Shown: positions 32,876-41,048, numbered from the stretch's first letter. The stretch: DNA of 41,080 nt from Paludibacteraceae bacterium (GCA_017471285.1 JAFUUZ010000039.1:1-41080); one strand, 5' to 3'. Numbers and translations: made by a program. Notes: generated by a model from the sequence alone, not told the origin.

Positions 32876-35441
32876 CTTATCAGTAGGGTTAGTCATCCTG
32901 CTTCTCTCCTCTTGTTCCACCCAGAAAAACACATGGGCGACTCGTTCGTTCCACCAGACGAAAGTCAAATATAATATTCTCTATAACGGCAATATAGCGT
33001 ACGAAGAGGGCCTCAAAGCCATTCGGGACGCCAATACGGATGACTACAGCCGCGTGCTGTATCTTTATCCGGTGTCAAATCATGCAGCCGCAGAAGCGTC
33101 GGCTACTCAGATGGACAAGACCATCGAGAAATGCCGCAAATGTATCAAACTGCATTCTATCAAATCGAAACCGAAACGTGACCCTAAAAAGGCGAACGAT
33201 CCTAAATATAAACTATGGCTCAAATCCGAAGAGTTCAATGCCAACATGGACCTTGCGTGGATGCGCCTCGGCGAGGCGGAGTTCCACAAAGGCGATTTCC
33301 TCGGAGCCGTCAGCACCTTCAACTATATTATCAATCATTACCAGAACGACCCGGATATGATTGCGCAATGCCAGCTGTGGATAGCGCGCGCATACGCCGA
33401 GATGGGATGGCAATACGAGGCGGAAGATATGCTGAACCGAGTGCAGATAGATGCGCTCAGCCGCAAGCATGCCAAACTCTATTCGGCGGTCAAGGCGGAT
33501 GTGCTGCTCAAGGGCGAACATTACCGTGAGGCTATACCGTTCGTCAAACTGGCGCTCCCGCACGAGAAACGGAAGATCTACCGTCCGAGGTTTGCGTATG
33601 TCCTGGGACAACTATATGAAATGAACTCTCAACGAGAGGAGGCGATCCAGTCATACAAGTCTGTCGTGCGCATGGCGCCGCCTAACGACATGGAGTTCAA
33701 CGCACGCATACGCATGGCGGAACTGGGAGGGAAGAACTCGCTCCGCAAGCTGCGTACCATGACCAAACAATCGAAATTCAAAGACCGTCTGGACCAGATC
33801 TACGGCGCGATGGGAAATATCTATCTCCAATCGAAAGATACAACCAAAGCTCTGGAGATGTATGAGAAGGCAATAGCGGAGTCAACCCAGGCAGGGACAG
33901 CCAAGGCGGCGGTCCTCGTGCGCGCGGGCGATATATATTTTGAACAACGCGCGTACGTGAAAGCGCAGCCATGTTATCGCGAAGCAATCACTATCCTGAC
34001 AGCCGGGCATGAGGACTATGCGCGGGTGCAGAAACGATCGGAGGTGCTGGACGAACTGATCGTCTCGTACAACCAGTCGCAACTCCAGGATTCGCTTCAG
34101 CGGCTCGGACATATGTCCGAAGAGGAACAACGGGCTGTTGTCGATAAAATCATCGCCGAACTCATAGAGACGGAGAAACAGGACTCGATCCGCCAGGCGC
34201 AGGAAGCGCGTGAACTCGCGCACGGAGACGATATGCCGAGAAGTGTGAATACCGCTAATATGTTAGGCGGAGGCGGAGCGCAGAAAGGCGAGTGGTATTT
34301 CTATAACCCCCAGTTGATGAAACAGGGACAGCAGGAATGGCGCCGCAGATGGGGCAACAGACCGCTGGAGGATAACTGGAGAAGGCAGAACAAACAAGTC
34401 ACAGCTTCGTTCGCCGACGAGGAGAATCCGGAGGATCAGGACTCTACCGCACTTGCAGCGGATTCAACGGAACTCCGGCCGCCGGTAGAAACGGATACCC
34501 ATAAACCGGAGTATTACCTCCAGCAGATCCCGCGCACGGAGCAGGATTATGCCCTCAGCGACAGCTTGTGGCGGGAAGCTATGGTAGTGCTCTATTTCAT
34601 CTATCGCGACCGATTGGAGGACCAACAGCAGGCGGAAGAGACCTTGCGGGAGTTGGAGCGCCGTTTCCCGAATCATGCTTGTCTGGCTCCTATCTATGAG
34701 GACCAACAGATGCAGGCGTTGCGCCAAGACTCGGCGTATATAGCGCGGATGCAACGGATGCTGGCGGAGCAGGATTCGCTCTATGCGGCTACCTATGGAG
34801 CTTATACCAAAGGAGAATATGCGCTCGTCAAGGCCAACAAACAATATGCGGACACCGTTTTCCCGCAAAGCGCGCTCATGCCGCGATTCCTCTTCCTGAA
34901 TGCCGTGTCGGTTGCCCGTACGGAAGGACAGGATGCTTTCGTGGCGGAACTGCAGGAACTGGTTTCCCGTTATGGAGATACGGAGATGGGCGCTATGGCG
35001 AAGGACATGTTGGCAATGATGGGGCAAGGAATGGAGAGCAAGAAAGGCGGTACAACGGGTAATCTGGCAGAGCTGAGAGAACAAACGGAAGCACAACCGC
35101 AAGAGAACCCGGAAGAGGAACAGCAATGGAGCGAAGACCGCAACCAGCCTTCGGTAGTACTGCTGATCCTGCCGAAAGCGGATGAGCAGGCGCTGAATGA
35201 CTTGTTATACGAAGTGGCGTTGTTCAACTTCTCGCAGTTCCTGATCCGGGATTTCGACCTGCAGAAAATGCCGGTCTTCGGTAAAGGCTGCGCGCTGCGA
35301 GTCAGCGGATTCGCGGACATGGATGAAGCGGAATGGTGGATGGGACTCTTACAGCAGAATGCAGAAATGCAGACCATCCTGCAGAAAGTACAATTAAAGG
35401 CAGTTACCGAAGTAAACCTGCCTTTAGTTGTCGGGGAGTAA
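32847..35441 (+). CDS. porW: T9SS-associated lipoprotein with TPR repeats, PorW/SprE family
   Basis: 864 residues from ATG 32847. The reading frame extends upstream to a GTG at 32778, but that part would run through the 11-base tandem array; 32847 gives a proper lipoprotein signal (MRDILKIVHFLSVGLVILLLSSC) with lipid-bearing Cys23. The next residues, STQKNTWATRSFHQTKVKYNILYNGNIAYEEG, match the start of PorW/SprE proteins, needed for type IX secretion and gliding. TPR-like helices run from about residue 140 to 400 (LGEAEFHKGDFLGAVSTFNYI, ALEMYEKAIAES). The later part is charged and helical, ending in a small beta-alpha domain. It faces the periplasm and is thought to link the T9SS ring and motor parts. 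It is needed by the cargo at 24592. Confidence 0.82.
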   Translation: MRDILKIVHFLSVGLVILLLSSCSTQKNTWATRSFHQTKVKYNILYNGNIAYEEGLKAIRDANTDDYSRVLYLYPVSNHAAAEASATQMDKTIEKCRKCIKLHSIKSKPKRDPKKANDPKYKLWLKSEEFNANMDLAWMRLGEAEFHKGDFLGAVSTFNYIINHYQNDPDMIAQCQLWIARAYAEMGWQYEAEDMLNRVQIDALSRKHAKLYSAVKADVLLKGEHYREAIPFVKLALPHEKRKIYRPRFAYVLGQLYEMNSQREEAIQSYKSVVRMAPPNDMEFNARIRMAELGGKNSLRKLRTMTKQSKFKDRLDQIYGAMGNIYLQSKDTTKALEMYEKAIAESTQAGTAKAAVLVRAGDIYFEQRAYVKAQPCYREAITILTAGHEDYARVQKRSEVLDELIVSYNQSQLQDSLQRLGHMSEEEQRAVVDKIIAELIETEKQDSIRQAQEARELAHGDDMPRSVNTANMLGGGGAQKGEWYFYNPQLMKQGQQEWRRRWGNRPLEDNWRRQNKQVTASFADEENPEDQDSTALAADSTELRPPVETDTHKPEYYLQQIPRTEQDYALSDSLWREAMVVLYFIYRDRLEDQQQAEETLRELERRFPNHACLAPIYEDQQMQALRQDSAYIARMQRMLAEQDSLYAATYGAYTKGEYALVKANKQYADTVFPQSALMPRFLFLNAVSVARTEGQDAFVAELQELVSRYGDTEMGAMAKDMLAMMGQGMESKKGGTTGNLAELREQTEAQPQENPEEEQQWSEDRNQPSVVLLILPKADEQALNDLLYEVALFNFSQFLIRDFDLQKMPVFGKGCALRVSGFADMDEAEWWMGLLQQNAEMQTILQKVQLKAVTEVNLPLVVGE

Positions 35442-35489
35442 CATGCCATTCTCCCCAACAAAAAAGGACGACATTAAGCCATCCTTTTG

Positions 35490-35563
35490 TCGGGGAGACG
35501 TGATTCGAACACGCGACCTCCGGTCCCCCAGACCGTTGCGCTACCGGGCTGCGCCACTCCCCG
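35490..35563 (-). tRNA. tRNA-Pro (anticodon GGG)
   Basis: Complete cloverleaf on the minus strand: acceptor CGGGGAG with CTCCCCG, D stem GCGC/GCGC, anticodon loop CTGGGGG giving anticodon GGG, T arm GCGTG-TTCGAAT-CACGT and discriminator A at 35490. The outermost anticodon-stem pair (27-43) is an A-G mismatch. CCA is not encoded. It reads CCC and CCU codons. Confidence 0.93.
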
Positions 35564-35808
35564 CGCTTGATCTAAAACTTCGCGTGACTCGCGATTACAT
35601 CGCTCGATGACGCCTACGTTTTGATCTACGCTTCCCCCATAGCAAAACAAGTTTTACTCTGGGGACCCCAATGATAAAAACGCACGTTGTTAGCGTTTTT
35701 ATCATAGAGGAGATTTCGAGACAATTACACGAGTTGCAAGGCAACGAAGTCATTGATCTCCGAAATCGACGACAAAGGTACTGCTTTTTTTTGAAATATG
35801 CAAGAAAA
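35564..35808. other. Gene-free, hairpin-rich region between tRNA-Pro and miaB
   Basis: No convincing gene was found. The best inverted repeat is 13 bases long: 35671-35683 against 35693-35705 (ATGATAAAAACGC and its complement), with a 9-base loop. Smaller ones are TGGGG-A-CCCCA at 35660-35670 and GTTGC-AAG-GCAAC at about 35733-35745. A GATTTCG and a CGAAATC also face each other across this stretch. It may hold the leader of miaB, a terminator or a small RNA. Confidence 0.5.
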
Positions 35809-37161
35809 ATGATAAAAAAATTCTATATAGAGACTTATGGCTGCCAAATGAACGTGGCGGACAGCGAGGTTGTGGCTGCAATTATGCAGACTACAGGGGC
35901 TGAAATAACAGATAGTTGGGAGACGGCGGATGTCGTGCTGCTCAATACTTGTTCGATACGCGATAACGCGGAGCAGAAAGTAGGAGCACGGCTGCGGGAG
36001 ATGAGTGCTCATCTGCGAAACCAGAAAATGCCTATCGGGAACAGGGACAAGATCATCGGTGTGATCGGCTGCATGGCGGAACGCATGGGGCGCCAACTGC
36101 TCGATGAGTACAATGTGGATTTTGTCGCAGGACCGGATGCTTATCTGGATATACCTAATCTGCTGGCGCAATGCGAGCAGGGAGGCAAGGCGATGAATGT
36201 GGAACTCAGTACCACAGAGACTTATCGCCAGATCGTACCGGCACGGATTGGACGCTCTATAAGCGGTTTCGTCTCTATTATGCGGGGATGTAATAACTTC
36301 TGCGCCTATTGCGTGGTTCCTTATACCCGCGGCAGGGAACGAAGCCGCGACGTGGAGTCGATCCTTAATGAGGTGCGCGATCTGCAGGCGAAGGGATATA
36401 AGGAAGTAACCCTCCTCGGACAGAATGTCAACTCCTACTGCTATACCCGTGAAGACGGCGAGGTGGTTGATTTTGCAGACCTGCTGGAGATAGTGGCGGA
36501 CGCGGTGCCGGATATGCGTATCCGTTTTACCACCAGCCATCCCAAAGACATGTCCGACAAGACGCTCGAGGCGATCAGCAGGCACCCTAACCTGTGCAAG
36601 TTCATCCACCTGGCGGTGCAATCGGGATCGAACCATGTCCTGAAACTGATGAATCGCAAATATACGCGCGAATGGTATCTGGATCGTATTGCCGCTATCC
36701 GGCGAATCTTGCCTACTGCGGCGATCAGTACGGATATCCTGTGCGGCTTTCATGACGAGACGCAGGAGGACCATATGCAAACCCTCAAACTCATGCGGGA
36801 AGTGGGCTTTGACTCCGCGTTTATGTTCAAATATTCGGAGCGGCCCGGTACCTATGCTTCGAAACACCTACCGGACAACGTGCCGGAGGAGGAGAAGATC
36901 CGTCGCCTCAATGAGATCATAGCGCTCCAGAACCAACTCTCCATGGAGTCCAACCACCGGGAGATCGGCAAAACAGTCGAAGTGCTTGTGGAGGGCTTTT
37001 CCAAACGCAGCCGGAATGACATGTTCGGCAGAACGGAGCAGTACAAGACAGTCGTCTTCCCAAGAACGAATGAAAAGATCGGAGATCTCGTTATGGTACG
37101 TATTTACGAGGCCACTGCGGCTACGTTAATGGGCGAAATAGTAAAAAAACAAACAAAATAA
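35809..37161 (+). CDS. miaB: tRNA-2-methylthio-N6-dimethylallyladenosine synthase MiaB
   Basis: 450 residues from ATG 35809. An open frame reaches back to 35671, but that part runs through an inverted repeat and has no family similarity, whereas MIKKFYIETYGCQMNVADSE is the normal MiaB start. It is a radical-SAM enzyme that adds a methylthio group to i6A37 of tRNAs reading U-starting codons. Evidence: N-terminal UPF0004 domain with three Cys (YGCQMN, NTCSIRD, GCMAE), the radical-SAM cluster motif CNNFCAYC, then a C-terminal TRAM domain (GKTVEVLVEGFSKRSRNDMFGRT). Full length, core gene. Confidence 0.95.
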   Translation: MIKKFYIETYGCQMNVADSEVVAAIMQTTGAEITDSWETADVVLLNTCSIRDNAEQKVGARLREMSAHLRNQKMPIGNRDKIIGVIGCMAERMGRQLLDEYNVDFVAGPDAYLDIPNLLAQCEQGGKAMNVELSTTETYRQIVPARIGRSISGFVSIMRGCNNFCAYCVVPYTRGRERSRDVESILNEVRDLQAKGYKEVTLLGQNVNSYCYTREDGEVVDFADLLEIVADAVPDMRIRFTTSHPKDMSDKTLEAISRHPNLCKFIHLAVQSGSNHVLKLMNRKYTREWYLDRIAAIRRILPTAAISTDILCGFHDETQEDHMQTLKLMREVGFDSAFMFKYSERPGTYASKHLPDNVPEEEKIRRLNEIIALQNQLSMESNHREIGKTVEVLVEGFSKRSRNDMFGRTEQYKTVVFPRTNEKIGDLVMVRIYEATAATLMGEIVKKQTK

Positions 37162-37180
37162 GCATTTTTTTGTAAAAAAA

Positions 37181-37212
37181 TTTGGCTATTCCAAATAAAA
37201 GCAGTACTTTTG
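37181..37212 (+). promoter_or_regulatory. Promoter with an inverted repeat over the -33 box
   Basis: TACTTTTG at 37205-37212 (-7) and TTTG at 37181-37184 (-33) are 20 bases apart. ATTTGG (37180-37185) and CCAAAT (37191-37196) form a 6-base inverted repeat covering the -33 box, a possible operator. It drives the small ORF, greA, HIT group. Confidence 0.6.
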
Positions 37213-37254
37213 CATCGAAAACAAAATTTTCATAGTTAAGGTTTAGGTTTAATG

Positions 37255-37320
37255 GTAATAGGAGGCTGTGAAGTTTCCTATTACTTTTAAACAAAAAGCA
37301 AAGGCGTAGGCCTTATTTTT
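37255..37320 (+). promoter_or_regulatory. Possible structured leader with terminator-like hairpin
   Basis: A perfect 9-base stem, GTAATAGGA (37255-37263) with TCCTATTAC (37276-37284), and a 12-base loop. It is followed by AAGGC-GTAG-GCCTT (37301-37314) and ATTTTTT. This ends just before the ATG at 37324. The order (hairpin, then a weak terminator just before a gene) suggests attenuation. No known riboswitch consensus was recognised. Confidence 0.4.
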
Positions 37321-37323
37321 TAT

Positions 37324-37431
37324 ATGGCTGAAGAAACGAATACCACGAAACCTCAGATACCGGACTTAACGGATATAGAGGAAGTTCGCAAAGCGATTAT
37401 TGCGAGCGAGATTTTAAATCGTAAATGGTAA
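37324..37431 (+). CDS. Small ORF ahead of greA (35 aa)
   Basis: MAEETNTTKPQIPDLTDIEE then VRKAIIASEILNRKW. The composition is protein-like (acidic helix VRKAIIASEIL), and the ORF sits well behind a promoter and leader, in the gap that would otherwise be empty ahead of greA. The last residues and the TAA are built from the heptad array starting at 37415. Its role is unknown, and I cannot confirm conservation from the sequence alone. Confidence 0.5.
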   Translation: MAEETNTTKPQIPDLTDIEEVRKAIIASEILNRKW

Positions 37432-37450
37432 ATGATTTAATGGTAAATGA
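37415..37450. repeat. Heptanucleotide array, TAAATGG type, between the small ORF and greA
   Basis: Units TAAATCG, TAAATGG and TAAATGA start at 37415, 37422 and 37429, then an 8-base unit (TTTAATGG) and another TAAATGA. The third unit holds the stop codon of the small ORF. Further AAATGA-like bases reach 37457, shortly before the greA ATG at 37468. Confidence 0.75.
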
Positions 37451-37467
37451 TTAAATGACAAAATACT

Positions 37468-37938
37468 ATGGCAGTAACGTACATGACCGAAGAAGGTCTT
37501 AAAAAACTGAAAGAGGAGCTCCAGTTCTTGGAGACTGTAGAGCGCCCACGTATCATTGCCGCTATTGCAGAGGCACGTGAGAAGGGCGATTTGAGTGAGA
37601 ATGCGGAGTATGACGCAGCGAAAGAGGCGCAAGGCGCTCTGGAGACAAAGATCGCGCTGCTGAAATCCCGGTTGATGGATGCACGCGTGCTGAACACCGC
37701 GGATCTCAGCACTGACGAGGTCAAACTCCTGACCAAGGTGCGCGTCCGTCAGAAAAATACCGGCATGGAGAAAACATTCCAACTGGTAACGGAAGGCGAA
37801 GCAAACATTGCGGAGGGAAAGATCTCTATCTCTACTCCTATCGCTAAAGGTCTGCTGGGTAAGAAAGTAGGAGACGTGGCACAAATACAGGTGCCGGTCG
37901 GTCTGCTGGAGTTCGAGATTCTCGAGATCAGCCTCTAA
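37468..37938 (+). CDS. greA: Transcription elongation factor GreA
   Basis: 156 residues, the normal length. GreA rescues stalled RNA polymerase by stimulating transcript cleavage through its secondary channel. The N-terminal coiled coil is clear (MTEEGLKKLKEELQFLETVERPRI, then ARE-KGDLSENAEYDAAKEAQ), with the acidic tip residues in GDLSENAEYDAA. The C-terminal FKBP-like domain has the family SPIG segment as STPIAKGLLGKKVGDVAQIQVP. Heptad arrays flank the gene on both sides. Confidence 0.95.
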   Translation: MAVTYMTEEGLKKLKEELQFLETVERPRIIAAIAEAREKGDLSENAEYDAAKEAQGALETKIALLKSRLMDARVLNTADLSTDEVKLLTKVRVRQKNTGMEKTFQLVTEGEANIAEGKISISTPIAKGLLGKKVGDVAQIQVPVGLLEFEILEISL

Positions 37939-37947
37939 ATAAATGAC

Positions 37948-37976
37948 TAAATTGTAAATCGTCAAATCGTAAATGT
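37948..37976. repeat. Heptanucleotide array between greA and the HIT gene
   Basis: TAAATTG, TAAATCG, an 8-base TCAAATCG and TAAATGT start at 37948. A looser TAAATAAATGAC precedes them and begins at the greA stop (TAA 37936). The array ends two bases before the HIT ATG (37978). It fills the whole gap and is of the same type as the array on the other side of greA. Confidence 0.75.
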
Positions 37977-37977
37977 T

Positions 37978-38385
37978 ATGACTCTCTTTACCAAAATTAT
38001 CAAGGGCGAGATCCCGAGCTACAAAGTAGCGGAGGATGACAAGAACTATGCTTTTCTGGATATCAATCCGATTGTAAAAGGGCATACCCTGGTTGTGCCG
38101 AAACTGGCGGAACCGGAGGCTGACTATATCTTCGATCTGACGGACGAGCAGTTGCAAAGCCTCATGACGTTTGCCAAGAAAGTAGCGAAAGGAATCAAGG
38201 CTGCCACGGGCTGCAAACGTGTTGGCGTTGCCGTTCTTGGAATGGAGGTAAACCATGTGCATGTACATCTGGTACCGATGAACTCGGAGAAAGATATGCT
38301 CTTTACCAACCCGAAATTGAGTCTTGAGGCAGAGGAAATGGCAATCATCGCCAACTCGATTGCCGAGGCGATGGATAAGCAATAA
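37978..38385 (+). CDS. HIT-family nucleotide-binding hydrolase
   Basis: 135 residues. Starts TLFTKIIKGEIPSYKVAEDDKNYAFLDINPI and has the histidine triad NHVHVHLVPM, with His93, His95 and His97, which act in nucleotide phosphoramidate or dinucleotide hydrolysis in this family. KGHTLVVPK follows the first part, as in Hint proteins. It is cytoplasmic. The exact substrate cannot be told. It follows greA through a heptad array with no separate promoter. Confidence 0.93.
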   Translation: MTLFTKIIKGEIPSYKVAEDDKNYAFLDINPIVKGHTLVVPKLAEPEADYIFDLTDEQLQSLMTFAKKVAKGIKAATGCKRVGVAVLGMEVNHVHVHLVPMNSEKDMLFTNPKLSLEAEEMAIIANSIAEAMDKQ

Positions 38386-38443
38386 GACATACAAGGTCAT
38401 AAGACCCGATATCAATTTTACTAACCTTTTAAATTTAAACTCT

Positions 38444-38812
38444 ATGACAAGAGATGAAATCGTTGCCGCTTTGACAGTGGCTTATGGCGTAGCCTATGTT
38501 GACGGAATGACAAATGACGAAACAGAGATGTTGCTCCGCGAGATCAAATCATTCAAGTTTGCTAACGATCCTGCCGAGGTACAAGATGTTATCGATCGCT
38601 ACAAGAGAATGTCTATCCGTCAAGGTATCAACATCATTGCTGAGGCTGATGAAGACGCCCGCAAAGAAGCACATGCCTTGATTCTTTATACCGTCGCCGG
38701 TGATGGCGAAATCTCCGACATGGAAAAGGGCGCTTTTACCCTGATGAAGGATATCTGCAACCTGCCGGAGATTAACTCTATCGAAGAGGCCAAAGCGATC
38801 TTGTGCTGGTAA
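38444..38812 (+). CDS. TerB-like helical protein
   Basis: 122 residues from ATG 38444, chosen over an upstream frame that overlaps the HIT gene. It has two similar helical halves: AALTVAYGVAYVDGMTNDETEMLLREIKSF and HALILYTVAGDGEISDMEKGAFTLMKDI. Each has an acidic turn (YVDGMTNDE; GDGEISDME) as in tellurite-resistance TerB domains. The function of such small proteins is generally unknown. It is followed by a strong terminator. Confidence 0.6.
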   Translation: MTRDEIVAALTVAYGVAYVDGMTNDETEMLLREIKSFKFANDPAEVQDVIDRYKRMSIRQGINIIAEADEDARKEAHALILYTVAGDGEISDMEKGAFTLMKDICNLPEINSIEEAKAILCW

Positions 38813-38827
38813 AGATTCATGCATAAT

Positions 38828-38859
38828 AAAAGAGGTCCGCAAAACTGCGGACCTCTTTT
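38828..38859. terminator. Bidirectional terminator between convergent genes
   Basis: A perfect 13-base inverted repeat, AAAAGAGGTCCGC and GCGGACCTCTTTT, closes a 6-base loop and is followed by a run of T. It ends the TerB-like gene on the plus strand. The A-run on the other side allows it to serve the M13 peptidase gene on the minus strand. Confidence 0.92.
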
Positions 38860-38884
38860 TTTTGTTTTTTCTCTTTTAGCGAAG

Positions 38885-38905
38885 CGGTCTTTCGTCCTTC
38901 GTCCT
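38885..38905. repeat. Short heptanucleotide array at the end of the M13 gene
   Basis: Two perfect units, TCGTCCT and TCGTCCT (38892, 38899), and one imperfect, CGGTCTT (38885). On the coding (minus) strand they begin at the last base of the peptidase TAA and extend downstream. Confidence 0.6.
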
Positions 38906-40938
38906 TACCAGATACTTACTCGTTCTTCCGGTTTGACATACATCGGGCTTTCTTCCGTTACGTTCCACGCTTCATACCACGCATTGATCTGCGGGAGAGC
39001 ACCGTTAACGCGCCATCTGCCTAACGAGTGAGGATCGCTCTTCGTGCGGTTGAGGATCTCCTCCGGACGGATGTTGCCTGCCCATACGTTCGCATAAGCC
39101 AGGAAGAAACGCTGTGCCGGCGTGAATCCGTCGCGGGTCTGCAGACGGTCTTTCTCCGCTTTCGCCTCCTCATTCAGCGTGAATGCCAGATAGGCAACCT
39201 GCAGACCTCCGTGGTCGGCGATGTTCTCGCCTAAGGTAAAGGCACCGTTGGCGTGTACACCCGGAGCTACTTCGATCTTGTTGAAGGCTTCTTCCATCAC
39301 TTTGGTGCGGGCGTCGAAAGAGGCTTTGTCCTCCGCCGTCCACCAGTTCACCATGTTGCCGTCTTTGTCAAACTGGCATCCTTGGTCGTCGAAACCGTGC
39401 GTCATCTCATGACCGATCACTACACCGATGGCGCCGTAGTTGAATGCATCGTCGGCACTCATGTCGAAGAACGGGTATTGCAGAATACCGGCAGGGAAAC
39501 AGATCTCGTTGGACGAGGGGTTGTAGTAGGCGTTCACCGTCTGCGGGGTCATGTACCATTTCTTCTTGTCCACCGGCTTGCCGAGGTAACTCAGGCTGTA
39601 CTCCTGCTCGAACTTGGCTGCGCGCTCCAGGTTGGCGTAGTAGGTGTCTGCCGGGTTGATGTCCAGCTTGCTGTAGTCGCGCCATTCGTCCGGATAACCG
39701 ATCTTGATAGTGATGGCGTTCAGCTTCTCTATCGCTTTGGCTTTGGTCTCGTCGCTCATCCATGTCAGGTTCTCGATACGGATACCTAACGCTTTCTGCA
39801 GGTTCTTGACCAGAGCCAGCATACGCGCTTTGTTCTCCTCCGGGAAGTATTTCTTCACGTACATCTGTCCCACAGCTTCTCCGAGCGTTCCGTTGACGAT
39901 TCCTACAGCGCGTTTCCATAACGGACTCGGTTCTTCGCGGCCAGACAGCACCTTGCCGTAGAAATCAAACGAAGTCATGTAAATCTCTGTTGTCAGATAC
40001 GAGGAGGCGCCTTCGATTACCTGCCAGCTGAACAGCGTCTTCAGATCCTCCAGCGGTTCTTCGGCTAACATCTTGCCTGCTTCCTGCAGATGAGGAATCT
40101 GACCGATAGACAGGCTGTCCAACGTCACGCCGAGAGCCTCGAAATATACTTTCCAATCTACTTGGGGCACTAACTCCTGCAGTTCGGCTACGCTCATCTT
40201 GTTGTAGTTCGCCTGCGGGTCACGCAGTTCCACATTCGAATAGGCGGCTTTGGCAAGACGGGTCTCCAGACGCAGGATCGTCTGCGCTTTCTCCGCCGCG
40301 TTCTCAAAACCGAAGAGTCCGAACATCTTCTCCACGTATTTCACGTACGCGTCGCGTATCGAGCGCGTGTGCTCGTCTTCATCTATATAATACTCTTTCT
40401 CTCCCAGCGAGAATCCGGCTTGGTACTCGTTGAGGATGTTCATCGAACTGTTCATGGCGTCGGCATCTACGTACATCGCCCATAACTGGAAATCCATAGC
40501 GGCTCCGAGGATGCGGGACAGCTCCTCGCGCGAACGGATGTTCCGGATATCCTCCAGCGTCTTTTGTACCGGCGCGATGCCTTCCTGATCGCGTCTGGCG
40601 GTGTCCATCGCCATGTTGTACATGTCGCCGATCTTCTGCTCGATCGAGCCTTTCGACTTTTGACTTTCGACTTTCGACTTTTCCGCTATCTCCTGGATCA
40701 GTCCGTTTACCTGCTCGAGGTTGTTCAGCCCCAGTTTGTCGAACGAACCGAAACGGCTGTATTCCGGTGTCAGCGGGTTGTTAGCCATCCATCCGCCGCA
40801 GGCGAACTGGTAGAAATCATTCTGCGGCACGGCGGTCGTGTCCAGGTTGGCAGGGTCGATACCCGTAGTCTGTTGTTTGTGGGTGCAAGCTGTTGTCATA
40901 ACTGCTAACGCTGCTAGCGTAATAAGAATTTTTTTCAT
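38905..40938 (-). CDS. M13 (neprilysin/PepO-like) zinc metallopeptidase lipoprotein
   Basis: 677 residues from the ATG complement at 40938. An 11-residue longer frame exists, but MKKILITLAALAVMTTAC is a proper lipoprotein signal with Cys18. The zinc site is HEMTH (about 508, in VIGHEMTHGFDDQG), the second ligand is the Glu of GENIADHGG (about 567), and NAYYNPSSNEICFPAGIL is the substrate-binding strand. It should cleave short peptides in the periplasm or at the outer membrane. A heptad array is translated in frame near residues 87-97 (KSKVESQKSK), and another follows the stop. Single gene. Confidence 0.93.
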   Translation of the reverse strand: MKKILITLAALAVMTTACTHKQQTTGIDPANLDTTAVPQNDFYQFACGGWMANNPLTPEYSRFGSFDKLGLNNLEQVNGLIQEIAEKSKVESQKSKGSIEQKIGDMYNMAMDTARRDQEGIAPVQKTLEDIRNIRSREELSRILGAAMDFQLWAMYVDADAMNSSMNILNEYQAGFSLGEKEYYIDEDEHTRSIRDAYVKYVEKMFGLFGFENAAEKAQTILRLETRLAKAAYSNVELRDPQANYNKMSVAELQELVPQVDWKVYFEALGVTLDSLSIGQIPHLQEAGKMLAEEPLEDLKTLFSWQVIEGASSYLTTEIYMTSFDFYGKVLSGREEPSPLWKRAVGIVNGTLGEAVGQMYVKKYFPEENKARMLALVKNLQKALGIRIENLTWMSDETKAKAIEKLNAITIKIGYPDEWRDYSKLDINPADTYYANLERAAKFEQEYSLSYLGKPVDKKKWYMTPQTVNAYYNPSSNEICFPAGILQYPFFDMSADDAFNYGAIGVVIGHEMTHGFDDQGCQFDKDGNMVNWWTAEDKASFDARTKVMEEAFNKIEVAPGVHANGAFTLGENIADHGGLQVAYLAFTLNEEAKAEKDRLQTRDGFTPAQRFFLAYANVWAGNIRPEEILNRTKSDPHSLGRWRVNGALPQINAWYEAWNVTEESPMYVKPEERVSIW
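40651..40678. repeat. In-frame heptanucleotide array in the M13 peptidase gene
   Basis: Four units (TTTCGAC, TTTTGAC, TTTCGAC, TTTCGAC) on the plus strand, equal to AGTCGAA-type units on the coding strand. They match the array at 32618 in tsaB in type and in the peptide they give (KSKVESQ). Confidence 0.9.
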
Positions 40939-41011
40939 ATATTTATCAATTATCAAAATTTGACTTGTCAAATAATCGTGCCCTTCGGGCTAAGAATTCT
41001 CAATTACAGAA

Positions 41012-41035
41012 AAAGAGACTCGTAAGAGTCTCTTT
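41012..41035. terminator. Terminator downstream of the minus-strand tRNA
   Basis: A 10-base inverted repeat, AAAGAGACTC and GAGTCTCTTT, with loop GTAA. On the minus strand it is followed by a T-rich stretch, so it fits the end of the tRNA transcript entering at the right edge. Confidence 0.8.
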
Positions 41036-41048
41036 CTGCGCTTGTGCG

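Noticed and set aside
35428-35610. Small plus-strand frame over the tRNA
   Set aside because: It is the complement of tRNA-Pro read as protein.
35671-35808. N-terminal extension of MiaB
   Set aside because: This part of the frame runs through an inverted repeat and has no similarity to MiaB, while the normal start is at 35809.
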